A stretch of DNA of 64,000 nt. Source: HGM04593 sp045661205. Its GTDB lineage: Bacteria > Bacteroidota > Bacteroidia > Bacteroidales > Bacteroidaceae. The first letter of the stretch is position 1; each line of letters starts with the position of its first letter. Of this stretch, positions 25,024 through 34,485 are shown in pieces. The notes under the pieces are model-generated. The model did not search any database, was not told where the DNA came from, and was given only the letters and a program-made list of their open reading frames with translations. Both the position numbers and the translations under genes were made by a program. The stretch is from assembly GCA_045661205.1 (NCBI GenBank), contig JAZRFE010000041.1:21158-85157 (forward strand), in the 5' to 3' direction.

Positions 25024-26751
25024 ATGAAAAAGATGTTTAAACTTTTTGTTCTCTCTGCTATGGCATTCGTTGCAGCCTGCTCACCTGCTCCCAAGGCAAG
25101 AACAGCGTATGGAGAGGCAAAAACAGTGTATGTAAAAGATTATATTACCGAAGAGATGAAAGACGACGCTTACCCCGGCATACGTCTTGCTCTCGAAGAG
25201 TGTCTCAAGTACAAAAACAGCACATTGGTGTTCCCCGGTGACACATTGTTCATTAAGGATAAATACTGTTTCGAGAAGTATCAGTATATCAGCAACAATA
25301 CTCAGGGTAAAAAGCGCATCGCTATCGATGTAGAGAATACCGACGGTCTCACAATCGAGGGTAACGGTACCACACTTCTCTTCACAGGTTTCATCTCGCC
25401 CTTCAACTTCGAGAACTCAAACAATATCACTATTCGCGACCTCAACATCGACTTTACCCACACTTTCAACTCACAGGGTGATATTATGGCAGTGGGCGAC
25501 GGTTGGTTGGAACTCAAGTTCCCCGCAGGCTACAATGTGGACATTCAGAGTGGCCTTTTGCGCATCCGCGACAAGAACAACATCACTTACCCCTACGGCA
25601 GCTTGCTCGAGTTTGACGGCAAGAAAAAAGAGGTTGCATACTATGTTCACGACTATTGGTTGTGGAGCGGTTTGCAGGCCGAGGCTCTTCCCAACGGAAA
25701 CTTCAAAATCTTCCTCAAAGACCTTACAGGTACTGTTGGCAACATCATGGCATTCGGTGCAGCGCGTCGTTCTAACCCCGGTTTTACATTCGACGAGTGT
25801 AGCGATGTGCTTGTTCAGAATGTAAATCTTTATCACTGTGGTGGTATGGGTTTCATCGTTCAGCGTGTAAAGAATATCGAGCTTAACAAAGTGCAGGTTG
25901 TTCCCACTCCCGGCAGCGAGCGCATCATCAGCGCAACAGCCGATGCTACACACTTCATCAACTGTGGCGGCTATCTGCGCATGATCGACTGTAAGTTTAC
26001 CAACCAGAAAGACGATGCTACCAACATCCACGGCTGGTACGCAATGACTCGCGAGAAGGTAAACGAAAATACTATCCTCGTATGGTACAACTACGGTAAG
26101 GATTTTGTGCGCCCCGGCATGAACATGGAGATTGCCAACCACAAGACTATGATGACCTACGCTCACCGTATTGTAAAATCAGTTAGAAAAATTAACAGCG
26201 AGCTTGCCGAGATTACCTTTACCGAGCCTCTCCCCGAGGAGATGCAGATAAAAGATCCCATTGCTTGCGAGGATCAGTACCCCGATGTTCTCATCAAGGG
26301 CTGTCACTTTGCAAACAACCGCGCACGTGGTCTTCTCATCGGTTCACGTGGTGAGGTAATCATCGAGGATAACTACTTCCATGTTCCCGGTTCGTCAATC
26401 CTCTTCGAGGGTGACGGTAGCTACTGGTACGAGCAGTCGGGTGTACGCTATGTGCTGATACGTAACAATATGTTCGACAACTGTCTCTACGGCTGCAAGT
26501 CGTGGGGCGATGCACACATTGCATACAACAGCCGCATCAGCGAGCAGGAGAAGAGCCGTTACCACAAGAATATCGTGGTTGAGGGCAACACCTTCCGCAC
26601 ATTCGACCCCCGCATCCTTTATCTCTGCTGTTTCGATGGCATCACCTATCGCAACAACAAGATAGAGAAGAGCACCGACTATGTGTTCGATCGCGAGGTG
26701 AAAGATGCCTTCGTAATCAAACATTGCGATAACGTAAACATCGAAGAATAA
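25024..26751 (+). CDS. GH110-type alpha-1,3-galactosidase, lipoprotein
   Basis: The 575-residue protein has a lipobox (VAAC, Cys19). It forms a right-handed parallel beta-helix with many short ITIRDLNI-type rungs. The family signature is CKFTNQKDDATNIHGWY, with the acidic pair Asp330-Asp331, matching GH110 enzymes of Bacteroides that remove terminal alpha-1,3-galactose from blood group B or linear Gal-alpha-1,3-Gal structures. Length is normal for GH110. Which acceptor is used cannot be told. It is followed 13 bases later by the first esterase gene. Confidence 0.85.
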   Translation: MKKMFKLFVLSAMAFVAACSPAPKARTAYGEAKTVYVKDYITEEMKDDAYPGIRLALEECLKYKNSTLVFPGDTLFIKDKYCFEKYQYISNNTQGKKRIAIDVENTDGLTIEGNGTTLLFTGFISPFNFENSNNITIRDLNIDFTHTFNSQGDIMAVGDGWLELKFPAGYNVDIQSGLLRIRDKNNITYPYGSLLEFDGKKKEVAYYVHDYWLWSGLQAEALPNGNFKIFLKDLTGTVGNIMAFGAARRSNPGFTFDECSDVLVQNVNLYHCGGMGFIVQRVKNIELNKVQVVPTPGSERIISATADATHFINCGGYLRMIDCKFTNQKDDATNIHGWYAMTREKVNENTILVWYNYGKDFVRPGMNMEIANHKTMMTYAHRIVKSVRKINSELAEITFTEPLPEEMQIKDPIACEDQYPDVLIKGCHFANNRARGLLIGSRGEVIIEDNYFHVPGSSILFEGDGSYWYEQSGVRYVLIRNNMFDNCLYGCKSWGDAHIAYNSRISEQEKSRYHKNIVVEGNTFRTFDPRILYLCCFDGITYRNNKIEKSTDYVFDREVKDAFVIKHCDNVNIEE

Positions 26752-26764
26752 GTTATAAATAACA

Positions 26765-28234
26765 ATGAAAAGAATATTGTTTCTTCTTATAACCTTAGCC
26801 TCTCTGCCTTTTGCAGTGCAGGCTAAGGTTCTTTTGCCCTCTATCCTCGGCAGCAACATGGTGTTGCAGCGCAACACCGATGTCAAGCTGTGGGGAACAG
26901 CCGAGGCCAACAAAAAGGTGAAAATCACCGCCTCTTGGACAAAAGAGAAATTCAGCGTCAAGGCCGATGAGAATGGCAAGTGGGCAACTACTATTCCCAC
27001 AGCCGATGCAGGTGGTCCCTATACTCTTACCTTCGACGATGGCGAAAAGACCGAACTTACTAATATCCTGCTCGGCGAGGTGTGGATATGCAGCGGACAG
27101 TCCAATATGGAAATGCCCGTAGGTGGTTACATGTATCAGCCTATTTATGGTGTTGAGCAAGATATTGCCGAGGCGTACGACTACCCCAATATTCGCATGT
27201 TCACCGTTCCTCGTTGTATCTCCGATACACCTATGGAGGATTGCGACACTGTGTGGCGCGAGTCGTCACCTTTGACAGTGCGCACCTTCAGTGCCATTGC
27301 CTATCTCTTTGGAAAAGAGCTTAACAAGATGCTCGACGTGCCCATTGGTTTGGTTACTTCCAACTGGGGTGGCACAGTCATCGAGGCTTGGATGAGCAAA
27401 GAGAGTCTTGCAGCCATTAAGGATCGTAACTCTTCGCTCGACGCTAAGCGTCGTAATGAGAACGCGCCTGCTGCTCTCTACAACGGAATGATACGCCCCA
27501 TCTGCAACTTCACAGCCAAGGGCTTTGTGTGGTATCAGGGCGAGTCCAATCGCGGTAATTGGTACGACTATGCAAAATTGCAGGTTGCTCAAGTGAAACT
27601 GTGGCGCGAAATTTGGGGTAACGATAAGATGCCTTTCTATATCACTCAGATTGCTCCCTACTGTTACGAGGGCTCCAAAAAGCGTCTCAATGCTATCTTT
27701 ATCGATCAGCAGTATAAAGCAGCCGACCTTATAGAAAATTGCGAGGTTGCATGTACTCAGGATGCCGGCGATTACAGCCATATACATCCGTTGGAGAAGA
27801 GAAAGGTCTCTTCGCGTCTGGCAATGCTTGCACTTGCCAACGATTATGGCATCGAAGGTCTGCCCTCGAAAGCTCCCCGATTCGACTATTTTGTAGTAAA
27901 GGACAATAAACTCGAACTTTACTTCAAGAATATCGCTCCTCCTTATACCACCGATCCGCTTGATTATAGAATGTCCAGCTGTTTCTATGGCCGCGAAGAG
28001 GCTAAAGGTTTCGAGGTTGCCGGTGAGGACGGTAAATTCTATCCTGCAAAGGGTAACCACAAATGGTACAGGAATACCATAGAAGTGTGGTCCGACTCGG
28101 TTCCCAACCCCGTAGCTGTTCGTTATGCCTATTGCAACTATCCTGGTGAGGCAAATGTGCGCACACAGTTGGGTCAGGCTTTGCCCTCGTTCCGCAGCGA
28201 CCAGTGGGAGATTAAAGGCGACGAGATAAGATAA
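26765..28234 (+). CDS. Sialate O-acetylesterase (SASA family), copy 1
   Basis: The 489-residue secreted protein has a signal peptide cut after VQA. SASA-family motifs are the nucleophile segment CSGQSNMEMP (Ser113), SNWGGTVIEAWMS, WYQGESN (Glu260) and the late Asp/His segment AGDYSHIHP. The family removes O-acetyl groups from sialic acids or other sugars, which opens capped glycans to glycosidases. The tandem copy at 28257-29726 has the same length and aligns without gaps through residue 260, so they arose by recent duplication. Confidence 0.88.
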   Translation: MKRILFLLITLASLPFAVQAKVLLPSILGSNMVLQRNTDVKLWGTAEANKKVKITASWTKEKFSVKADENGKWATTIPTADAGGPYTLTFDDGEKTELTNILLGEVWICSGQSNMEMPVGGYMYQPIYGVEQDIAEAYDYPNIRMFTVPRCISDTPMEDCDTVWRESSPLTVRTFSAIAYLFGKELNKMLDVPIGLVTSNWGGTVIEAWMSKESLAAIKDRNSSLDAKRRNENAPAALYNGMIRPICNFTAKGFVWYQGESNRGNWYDYAKLQVAQVKLWREIWGNDKMPFYITQIAPYCYEGSKKRLNAIFIDQQYKAADLIENCEVACTQDAGDYSHIHPLEKRKVSSRLAMLALANDYGIEGLPSKAPRFDYFVVKDNKLELYFKNIAPPYTTDPLDYRMSSCFYGREEAKGFEVAGEDGKFYPAKGNHKWYRNTIEVWSDSVPNPVAVRYAYCNYPGEANVRTQLGQALPSFRSDQWEIKGDEIR

Positions 28235-28256
28235 TAATATAATAAGGTAAAAAGTC

Positions 28257-29726
28257 ATGAAAAAAATATCAATTCTTGTAGCTGCGCTCGCATGTGTGTT
28301 TGGCGCTGCTCAGGCAAAAGTGACACTCCCCTCGGTGCTCGGTAGCAATATGGTGCTTCAGCGCAATGCCGATGTTAATTTGTGGGGAACAGCCGAGGCT
28401 AACAAAAAGGTGAAAATCACAGCCTCGTGGACAAAAGAGAAATTCAGTGTTAAGGCCGATGAGAATGGCAAGTGGGCAACTACAATCCCTACCGTAGACG
28501 CAGGTGGTCCCTATACCCTTACTTTCGACGATGGCGAAAAGACCGAGCTTACAAATATTTTGCTTGGCGAGGTGTGGGTGTGCAGCGGCCAGTCTAATAT
28601 GGAAATGCCCGTTGGCGGATACATGTATCAACCTGTTGATGGAGCATTGGAGCAGATAAAAGAGGCTTGCAAATATCCCGAGATTCGCATGTTTACCGTT
28701 CCTCGTTGCACATCGGAGACTCCTGTAGAGGATTGCGATACAATGTGGCGCGAGTCGTCACCTATGACGGTGCGCACCTTCAGTGCTGCAGCCTACTTCT
28801 TCGGTAAGGAGATTCAGAAAATGCTCAAAGTGCCCGTAGGTCTTATTACAGCCAATTGGGGTGGTACTCGCATAGAAGCATGGATGAGCAAGGAGTCTCT
28901 TGACGGTGTTTCGGGCCGCAACGTCGACTACGACAAAAAATATCGTGGACCGAACGCAAACAATGCACTCTACAATGGTATGATATATCCTATCAGTAAA
29001 TTTACCGCCAAAGGATTCATCTGGTATCAGGGCTGTGCCAACCGATACAATTGGTTCGACTATGCAGAATTGCAGAAAGCAATGATAAAAGCGTGGCGTA
29101 AAGATTGGGGTAACGACAAGATGCCTTTCTACTTTGTACAGATTGCTCCCTACTGCTACGAAGGTCACAAACTGCGCGGTACTGCTCTCTTCGTTGACCA
29201 GCAGTGGAAGATAGCCGACGAGGTTGAGAATTGTGATATTGTATGTACCACTGACATTGGCGACTATTCGCTCATTCACCCTGCAGCCAAAGATAAGGTG
29301 GGCCAGCGTTTGGCTAACCTTGCCTTGACAAACGACTATGGAATAGAGGGATTGCCCGTGAGATATCCTCGCTTCAAATCTTTCGAGAAGAAGGGTAATA
29401 AACTCGTTCTCAGTTTCTCTAATATGAGTCGCGCAAACAACTTCGAGGTTGCCGACCCCACGCAGCAGGATAGTTTCAATGCCCGCGAACGTGCTAAGGG
29501 CTTCGAGGTAGCCGGTGCTGACAAGAAGTTCTATCCCGCACAGGCCAACCACATGTGGTGTAAGAACACCATCGAGGTGTGGTCCGACTCAGTGCCCGAG
29601 CCCGTTGCAGTACGTTACGCTTATCAGAACTACTCGTTCGAGGCAAACGTAAAGACCTTGCTTGGCTTGCCTCTTCCCTCTTTCCGCTCTGATGATTGGG
29701 ATATGGAGGATATAGGTATCAGATAA
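28257..29726 (+). CDS. Sialate O-acetylesterase (SASA family), copy 2 with altered active-site loop
   Basis: This 489-residue tandem paralogue has a signal peptide cut after AQA. Ser113 in GQSNMEMP and the late segment IGDYSLIHP are kept. At the place of Glu260 in the WYQGE motif of copy 1 this protein has Cys260 (WYQGCANRYNW), which may shift substrate choice or lower activity. The stretch around residues 45-105 is nearly identical to copy 1 even at DNA level. It is the last gene of the cluster. Confidence 0.86.
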   Translation: MKKISILVAALACVFGAAQAKVTLPSVLGSNMVLQRNADVNLWGTAEANKKVKITASWTKEKFSVKADENGKWATTIPTVDAGGPYTLTFDDGEKTELTNILLGEVWVCSGQSNMEMPVGGYMYQPVDGALEQIKEACKYPEIRMFTVPRCTSETPVEDCDTMWRESSPMTVRTFSAAAYFFGKEIQKMLKVPVGLITANWGGTRIEAWMSKESLDGVSGRNVDYDKKYRGPNANNALYNGMIYPISKFTAKGFIWYQGCANRYNWFDYAELQKAMIKAWRKDWGNDKMPFYFVQIAPYCYEGHKLRGTALFVDQQWKIADEVENCDIVCTTDIGDYSLIHPAAKDKVGQRLANLALTNDYGIEGLPVRYPRFKSFEKKGNKLVLSFSNMSRANNFEVADPTQQDSFNARERAKGFEVAGADKKFYPAQANHMWCKNTIEVWSDSVPEPVAVRYAYQNYSFEANVKTLLGLPLPSFRSDDWDMEDIGIR

Positions 29727-29743
29727 TCGATTATGATAAAAGC

Positions 29744-29776
29744 AAAAAGGCGAGCTGTACGGCTCGCCTTTTTTGT
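29744..29776. terminator. Terminator between esterase copy 2 and the papain-fold protein
   Basis: The 12-bp stem AAAAAGGCGAGC/GCTCGCCTTTTT (29744-29755, 29762-29773) has A- and T-runs on its arms, so it can serve both converging genes. Confidence 0.88.
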
Positions 29777-29800
29777 TGTAGATGTACAACTTCAATGGTA

Positions 29801-32800
29801 TTATTTGTTCAATATTTTATAGCCATCAACAATATTGATACCCTTTTGCAGCTCTTTCAGACGCTGACCCTTAATGTTGTAAATGCCATTGTATGTGGGC
29901 TGGGTGGGGGTGATGTTGGTGATGCCTGTGGGTGTGACGGGGCTGATGGTCTCAAGCGTTACACCCTCAAGTTGGAAAGCATAGATATCGAATATGGATT
30001 TTCCTGTCAGATTTACGATAATACCAAGTGAAATTTCCGTCTCTTCGCTAAGTGTGAAAGCGAGGTTACCACTTGAAAGTTCACTCCAAGCAATAGCTTG
30101 CTTCTCGCACTCTGCGTCGCTTACCATAGTTTTTCCTTTACATACAACCAGACGACTATCTTTGGCTGCTCTGCCATCGCCAAATGTTACGCTGAACTTG
30201 TATTTACCGGCAGGGAGCTTGATTGTTTGCCACAAACGGTAATCGAGGAGCTGAGATGAAAAGCCGCTCCACTCGGTCTCGAAGGTGATGTTGTTCTTGT
30301 TGCTGGTGTCGATGTGTGCGCCTGAGATGATGCCACCCGAAACTACTTCATTAGCGTCTTGCCAAGTTGAGCTCGATGTGCGCATTTCCAAACGTCTGAA
30401 ACGGGTTCCAAAGTTGGGATTGACACTTGTTGCTGATGGAGTAAAAGGATTCTTGTAGTTTGTAAGGTAGTCGGCAGAAATGTCACCGTGCATCAGTGCA
30501 TTGGTGTCGAGTGTGAATACTCCTATTGCTGAATTCCAAGCGTCTCCATCGGGGCCGAAACCAATGCGCTGTGCGTGGTTAGCTGCGCCGGTACGGTCGA
30601 TGACGTCGCCGCCACTTTGATTGAAATCATAGTAAAGCAGCAACAGATCTTCTGACTGAGCGGTCTGGATGTCGCTTATGTGTCGGTTACCGTACTCTGC
30701 AATCTTTTCCTCGCTAAGAGCCGAACCCCATAGACGCACCTCATCAATCTGACCTTTGAACCCTTTAGTCTCATTACCGAAAGTAATGGTTTCCAAGAAA
30801 GGAATTCTGCTGGCCAATCTTGATGCAGCAGTATTGATGAGTTTTGCATCGCGATAGAATTTTATTCTACCCTGATTGCTGTAAACAATAGCGTAATGGT
30901 GCCATTCATTGCAAATGATGTAGTTATCATCTGAAACAGCATTTTTTGAACTCAAAGTAACGGTCATCGCTCCGTTGGCATCGACAGAGGTTGAGAAATT
31001 TCCAAGTGTCGTTGTGATGTTCATGCAATTTTGTAGACTTTGAGGTTTCATCCACCACTCAAGGGTGAGTGTGCTCTGTCTATCGCTGAAGGGGCAAGGT
31101 AACTGCAAACGCTCGGTGCCTGCGAAGTTGAGACACGTGCCGGGGTCGTCGTTGCTTACCACAAGGTAGTTGGCGCGTGTGAGTATGTCGCTTCCCAATT
31201 TGTTGCTTGCTTTCAGACTGATGTCGTAAACACCGGGCGCGACGGGAACAATAAACGGTGACTGCTCATTTACCAACAGTGCGCGGCAACCGTTATTAAG
31301 TTCCCACTCCCACTCGAGAGGATTGTAGCGACTGTTGTCTATGAGTTGAATGGTGTCGCCAAACATTATGGATGTCTTAGACAGTTCGAAACGCACTTCG
31401 GGTACCGACTCTTGCACGGTGACTTCATGGGTGACGCTGCTGCTGCCAAAAGAGTTGCTGGCTGTAAGTGTTACAGAGAAAGTACCCGTAGTGGGGTAGA
31501 GAGCAGTAGCATTGGTTCCTCTTATCTCTTCAACCTCGGCACCGGGTATGCTCCAAACATAGGTGCATCCTTCGCCCTCGCTACGGTTTATGAAACTGAA
31601 ACGGTCACCAGCCGGCAATGTGTCGTTGAGGATATCAAATGCAGCAACGGGGGCTTTACCGTCAATTACGGTAATCTCTTTTGTTGTAGTGAGCGTCTCA
31701 CCCGATGCAAACTGTGCGGTACATGAAATTGTGTATTTTCCGGCCTTAGGGAATGTGTAGGTGGGGGTAACACCACTAAATTCGGGGATGTCGGTGCCGG
31801 GAACAGACCATGTCCAGCTGGTTGCATTGAGCGAACTTACAGCTGTAAGACCGAATGGAATGTTTGTTAAGTAGGTTGAACTATTCTCTATAATCTTCAG
31901 GGATGGTGTAGTGGATACAGTTGTAGAGAGGGGGCCTGCTTCTTCCTTAATCTGGCAAGGTCCTGTGACATGTATTGATGCGTGCTTTCCTCCAACCCAT
32001 TCGCGCAACATTATTTGGCCATTAACCTGTATGGTGTCCATCGACAGATATACAAGAAGGTTGGGCTGGAACGAGGGCGTTTCAATAGGAGTATACATGT
32101 TGTTTTTTATCTCGCTTAAGGTGAGTGCCTTGTTCCATATACGTATTTCGTCAAGCCCACCGTTCCACCACTGGTTCGAGCCTGTATGTCCAAACTCCAG
32201 ATTTCCGAATGCCTTAAGACCGGTGTGAGAGTTAGATGTCAATATTGATTTTCTGGTTCCATTTACATATACATACATCTTATTTTTGTCGATAACCAAG
32301 GCGATATGGTTCCACTTGGTGGTATCGCTGAATACGCTGCTGATGTTTGTACGGTTTTTTGAATCGTTTGCCCATCCTACTGAAAGTGTACCATTGGCAT
32401 TGCTGTGGAAAAGGAATTGTCCCCATCCCGGGCCTATCTGATGGCTGTAGTTTTCGTTCTTGGAACTGCGCATCCAGAATTCTATGGTAGCCTGGCTCAG
32501 TACATTTGTTATGGCATTGGGGATTGTGATTCCGCCTTTGTCGAACATCGCAAATCTGTTTCTCTCGTTATTGGGCGTTTGCTGTGCTACGCGGTTAGAT
32601 GGGTCGGACTCCTGCTTGTATACTCCAACCTCGTAAACAGCTTTTACAGTCAAAGGGTCTACGGTTTTGCTTTCGAGTGTGTACTGTGTTTGCTCGGCCG
32701 ACAATTGTGCAATAAGCTTGTTACCATCGTAAACATTGTATCCGATGAGTTTAAGATCTGATTTTTGAGGTGCCGTCCATGTCAATGTTTTATTTTGCAA

Positions 32801-34300
32801 ACAGAGATTGTACGGGGGGTATAATTGTTCGCCGGGAACAATGACGCTGATGATAGTTTCGCGGTTGCTGCTGACGATTTCTACATTTTTATCGTCAAAG
32901 GGTATTTCCACGCCATCGTTCTCAACTTCATAATTAATGATAGAAGCCTCGTAGATGTGTCCATTACCGATAGCATTGCTTGGTGTTTGTACTATGAAGA
33001 AGTATTTGAGGGGTTTGGTGCGGTCTACCGTTGCAGTGAGGCTGGTGAGGTCGTAACCAAACTCCATGGGCTCATAGTGCAATCCGTCTACCCAACGTCC
33101 CAACATAGGAGCTTCGGGTGCGGGGTTATTTCCGTTTGTATAACCTCCATTGAAGAAGTGGGCGAGAGAAATAGTAACATCGGGCTTGGTGGCGTTGAGA
33201 TCCTCTGAGACTCCTGCGCAAAGGAACAACTCACTGCGGTGGCTGTAATCCATCAACAGTTTGATTGTGCGAAGGGGACGATAATCCTTATTTACAACAT
33301 GTGCATTGGGTGCCCATGGATATGTATCTTTACCTACGGAATAGCAGTATTTGTAGGGGCAATAGATGAATCCTTTATTCTCCCAACCAGAGCCCCATGA
33401 GTTGGCGATAATCCAGGCTCCTACCTCGTCTTCCTCGACTTCGCCGATAATGCCATCCTCGTCAAGGTCAAATTCAATACGGTCATCGTATCCACAGATG
33501 GTAACAGCGTGGTCAATTGATTTTCCCCACGTTTTTACATATTTCATACCATTGACACCGGCTGCTTTGTTGGCTGCGGTAGAGGGAATTGAACCCCAGG
33601 TGCCGGAAGATGCTACTCCTATTCCTGCAATACCGCCTGCGCGCACACTTTCGTCGCCACAGTGGTTGTAGAGCCACTCTTTGAGTTCCTGACGTCCCTC
33701 GGGGGTGTTTGTGGGAGCGAAAGTTATGTCGTATTGGTTTCTGTTCCACATGGCGCTGTACCATTTGTCGTAACCCTGCATCCAGCCATAGTCGGGGTCG
33801 TCGTGAGTCTGTGGGCCGAAGAGTTTGCTATATGTGCGACCACCATATGTGGGGACATTGGGAATACCTGTCTCTTTCGCCATATCTACATTTCCGCGAC
33901 TTTGGTAAGATAACAGCCATGTGAAGTGTGTGGGGTACTGATTTTCGGGTAATGATGCATCAAGGTCGCGGTAGCAGGCCATTTCGTATGTGAACATGTA
34001 AGCGATGCTTTGTGCCGAACCACATGAGCCTCCATCCTGATTGAAGATGGGAGGAAAGTATTTGTTCTCTCCGTTGTATATATACTCAGGTAACTTTACT
34101 CTTCCCTGCTTTGCGCGTGCCTTACGGCGTGCTACATATTCAGCAGGCTGAGGGGTGCTTGCTGCGTTAGGCTGAAAATTAGGGAAGACCCTTGTGTCTA
34201 CCTCGATCACTTTGCCGTCGGGCAGTGTGAACTCTTTAATTTGTGCTGTAACGTGGAATGCGAGCACAAAAAACAAAGCTAAAAGTAAATGTCTTTTCAT
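29801..34300 (-). CDS. Papain-fold (C1-like) surface protein with LamG and PKD domains, catalytic Cys apparently Ala
   Basis: The 1499-residue protein has a signal peptide (about 1-19). Residues about 70-345 are papain-like: NQDGGSCGSAQ, DHAVTICGYD (His264) and IANSWGSGW (Asn300). Aligned with papain NQGSCGSCW, Cys93 fits Cys22 and the catalytic Cys25 place is Ala96. A calcium-loop-like segment DLDEDGIIGEVE sits between His264 and Asn300. Then come an Fn3-like part (500-570), LamG (580-760), about three PKD-like units (790-1060), LamG (1070-1240), a discoidin-like part, and a C-terminal tail (YNIKGQRLKELQKG) of the Bacteroidetes sorting type. Carbohydrate-binding surface protein is the likeliest role; protease activity is doubtful. 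Confidence 0.75.
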   Translation of the reverse strand: MKRHLLLALFFVLAFHVTAQIKEFTLPDGKVIEVDTRVFPNFQPNAASTPQPAEYVARRKARAKQGRVKLPEYIYNGENKYFPPIFNQDGGSCGSAQSIAYMFTYEMACYRDLDASLPENQYPTHFTWLLSYQSRGNVDMAKETGIPNVPTYGGRTYSKLFGPQTHDDPDYGWMQGYDKWYSAMWNRNQYDITFAPTNTPEGRQELKEWLYNHCGDESVRAGGIAGIGVASSGTWGSIPSTAANKAAGVNGMKYVKTWGKSIDHAVTICGYDDRIEFDLDEDGIIGEVEEDEVGAWIIANSWGSGWENKGFIYCPYKYCYSVGKDTYPWAPNAHVVNKDYRPLRTIKLLMDYSHRSELFLCAGVSEDLNATKPDVTISLAHFFNGGYTNGNNPAPEAPMLGRWVDGLHYEPMEFGYDLTSLTATVDRTKPLKYFFIVQTPSNAIGNGHIYEASIINYEVENDGVEIPFDDKNVEIVSSNRETIISVIVPGEQLYPPYNLCLQNKTLTWTAPQKSDLKLIGYNVYDGNKLIAQLSAEQTQYTLESKTVDPLTVKAVYEVGVYKQESDPSNRVAQQTPNNERNRFAMFDKGGITIPNAITNVLSQATIEFWMRSSKNENYSHQIGPGWGQFLFHSNANGTLSVGWANDSKNRTNISSVFSDTTKWNHIALVIDKNKMYVYVNGTRKSILTSNSHTGLKAFGNLEFGHTGSNQWWNGGLDEIRIWNKALTLSEIKNNMYTPIETPSFQPNLLVYLSMDTIQVNGQIMLREWVGGKHASIHVTGPCQIKEEAGPLSTTVSTTPSLKIIENSSTYLTNIPFGLTAVSSLNATSWTWSVPGTDIPEFSGVTPTYTFPKAGKYTISCTAQFASGETLTTTKEITVIDGKAPVAAFDILNDTLPAGDRFSFINRSEGEGCTYVWSIPGAEVEEIRGTNATALYPTTGTFSVTLTASNSFGSSSVTHEVTVQESVPEVRFELSKTSIMFGDTIQLIDNSRYNPLEWEWELNNGCRALLVNEQSPFIVPVAPGVYDISLKASNKLGSDILTRANYLVVSNDDPGTCLNFAGTERLQLPCPFSDRQSTLTLEWWMKPQSLQNCMNITTTLGNFSTSVDANGAMTVTLSSKNAVSDDNYIICNEWHHYAIVYSNQGRIKFYRDAKLINTAASRLASRIPFLETITFGNETKGFKGQIDEVRLWGSALSEEKIAEYGNRHISDIQTAQSEDLLLLYYDFNQSGGDVIDRTGAANHAQRIGFGPDGDAWNSAIGVFTLDTNALMHGDISADYLTNYKNPFTPSATSVNPNFGTRFRRLEMRTSSSTWQDANEVVSGGIISGAHIDTSNKNNITFETEWSGFSSQLLDYRLWQTIKLPAGKYKFSVTFGDGRAAKDSRLVVCKGKTMVSDAECEKQAIAWSELSSGNLAFTLSEETEISLGIIVNLTGKSIFDIYAFQLEGVTLETISPVTPTGITNITPTQPTYNGIYNIKGQRLKELQKGINIVDGYKILNK

Positions 34301-34380
34301 ATTTGTATTTTAAAAAGGATTATTGTAATTGGTTGTGAATTATATGGAGATGAAATTTATGCAAGGTGTATAAGTGAAAG

Positions 34381-34388
34381 CAAAGATA
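34381..34388 (-). promoter_or_regulatory. -7 promoter element of the papain-fold surface protein gene
   Basis: The minus strand reads TATCTTTG, 81 bases before the start codon. No convincing -33 element is seen. Confidence 0.4.
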
Positions 34389-34422
34389 AGTATTTTTTGT
34401 GTACAATGTGATGTATAGGGTG

Positions 34423-34473
34423 CAAAAAAACGGCAGCTACGCTTCGTTTATACGAACAAAGCGTAGCTGCCGT
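34423..34473 (-). terminator. Terminator of trpS
   Basis: A perfect 15-bp stem (34430-34444 and 34459-34473; ACGGCAGCTACGCTT) is followed on the minus strand by a seven-base T-run. Confidence 0.9.
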
Positions 34474-34485
34474 TAAAAAAGTATC

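Noticed and set aside
27266..28258. 330-residue open frame on the minus strand opposite the first esterase
   Set aside because: It is antisense to the SASA gene, shows no family features, and a similar frame appears opposite the duplicate copy, as expected from shared codon structure.
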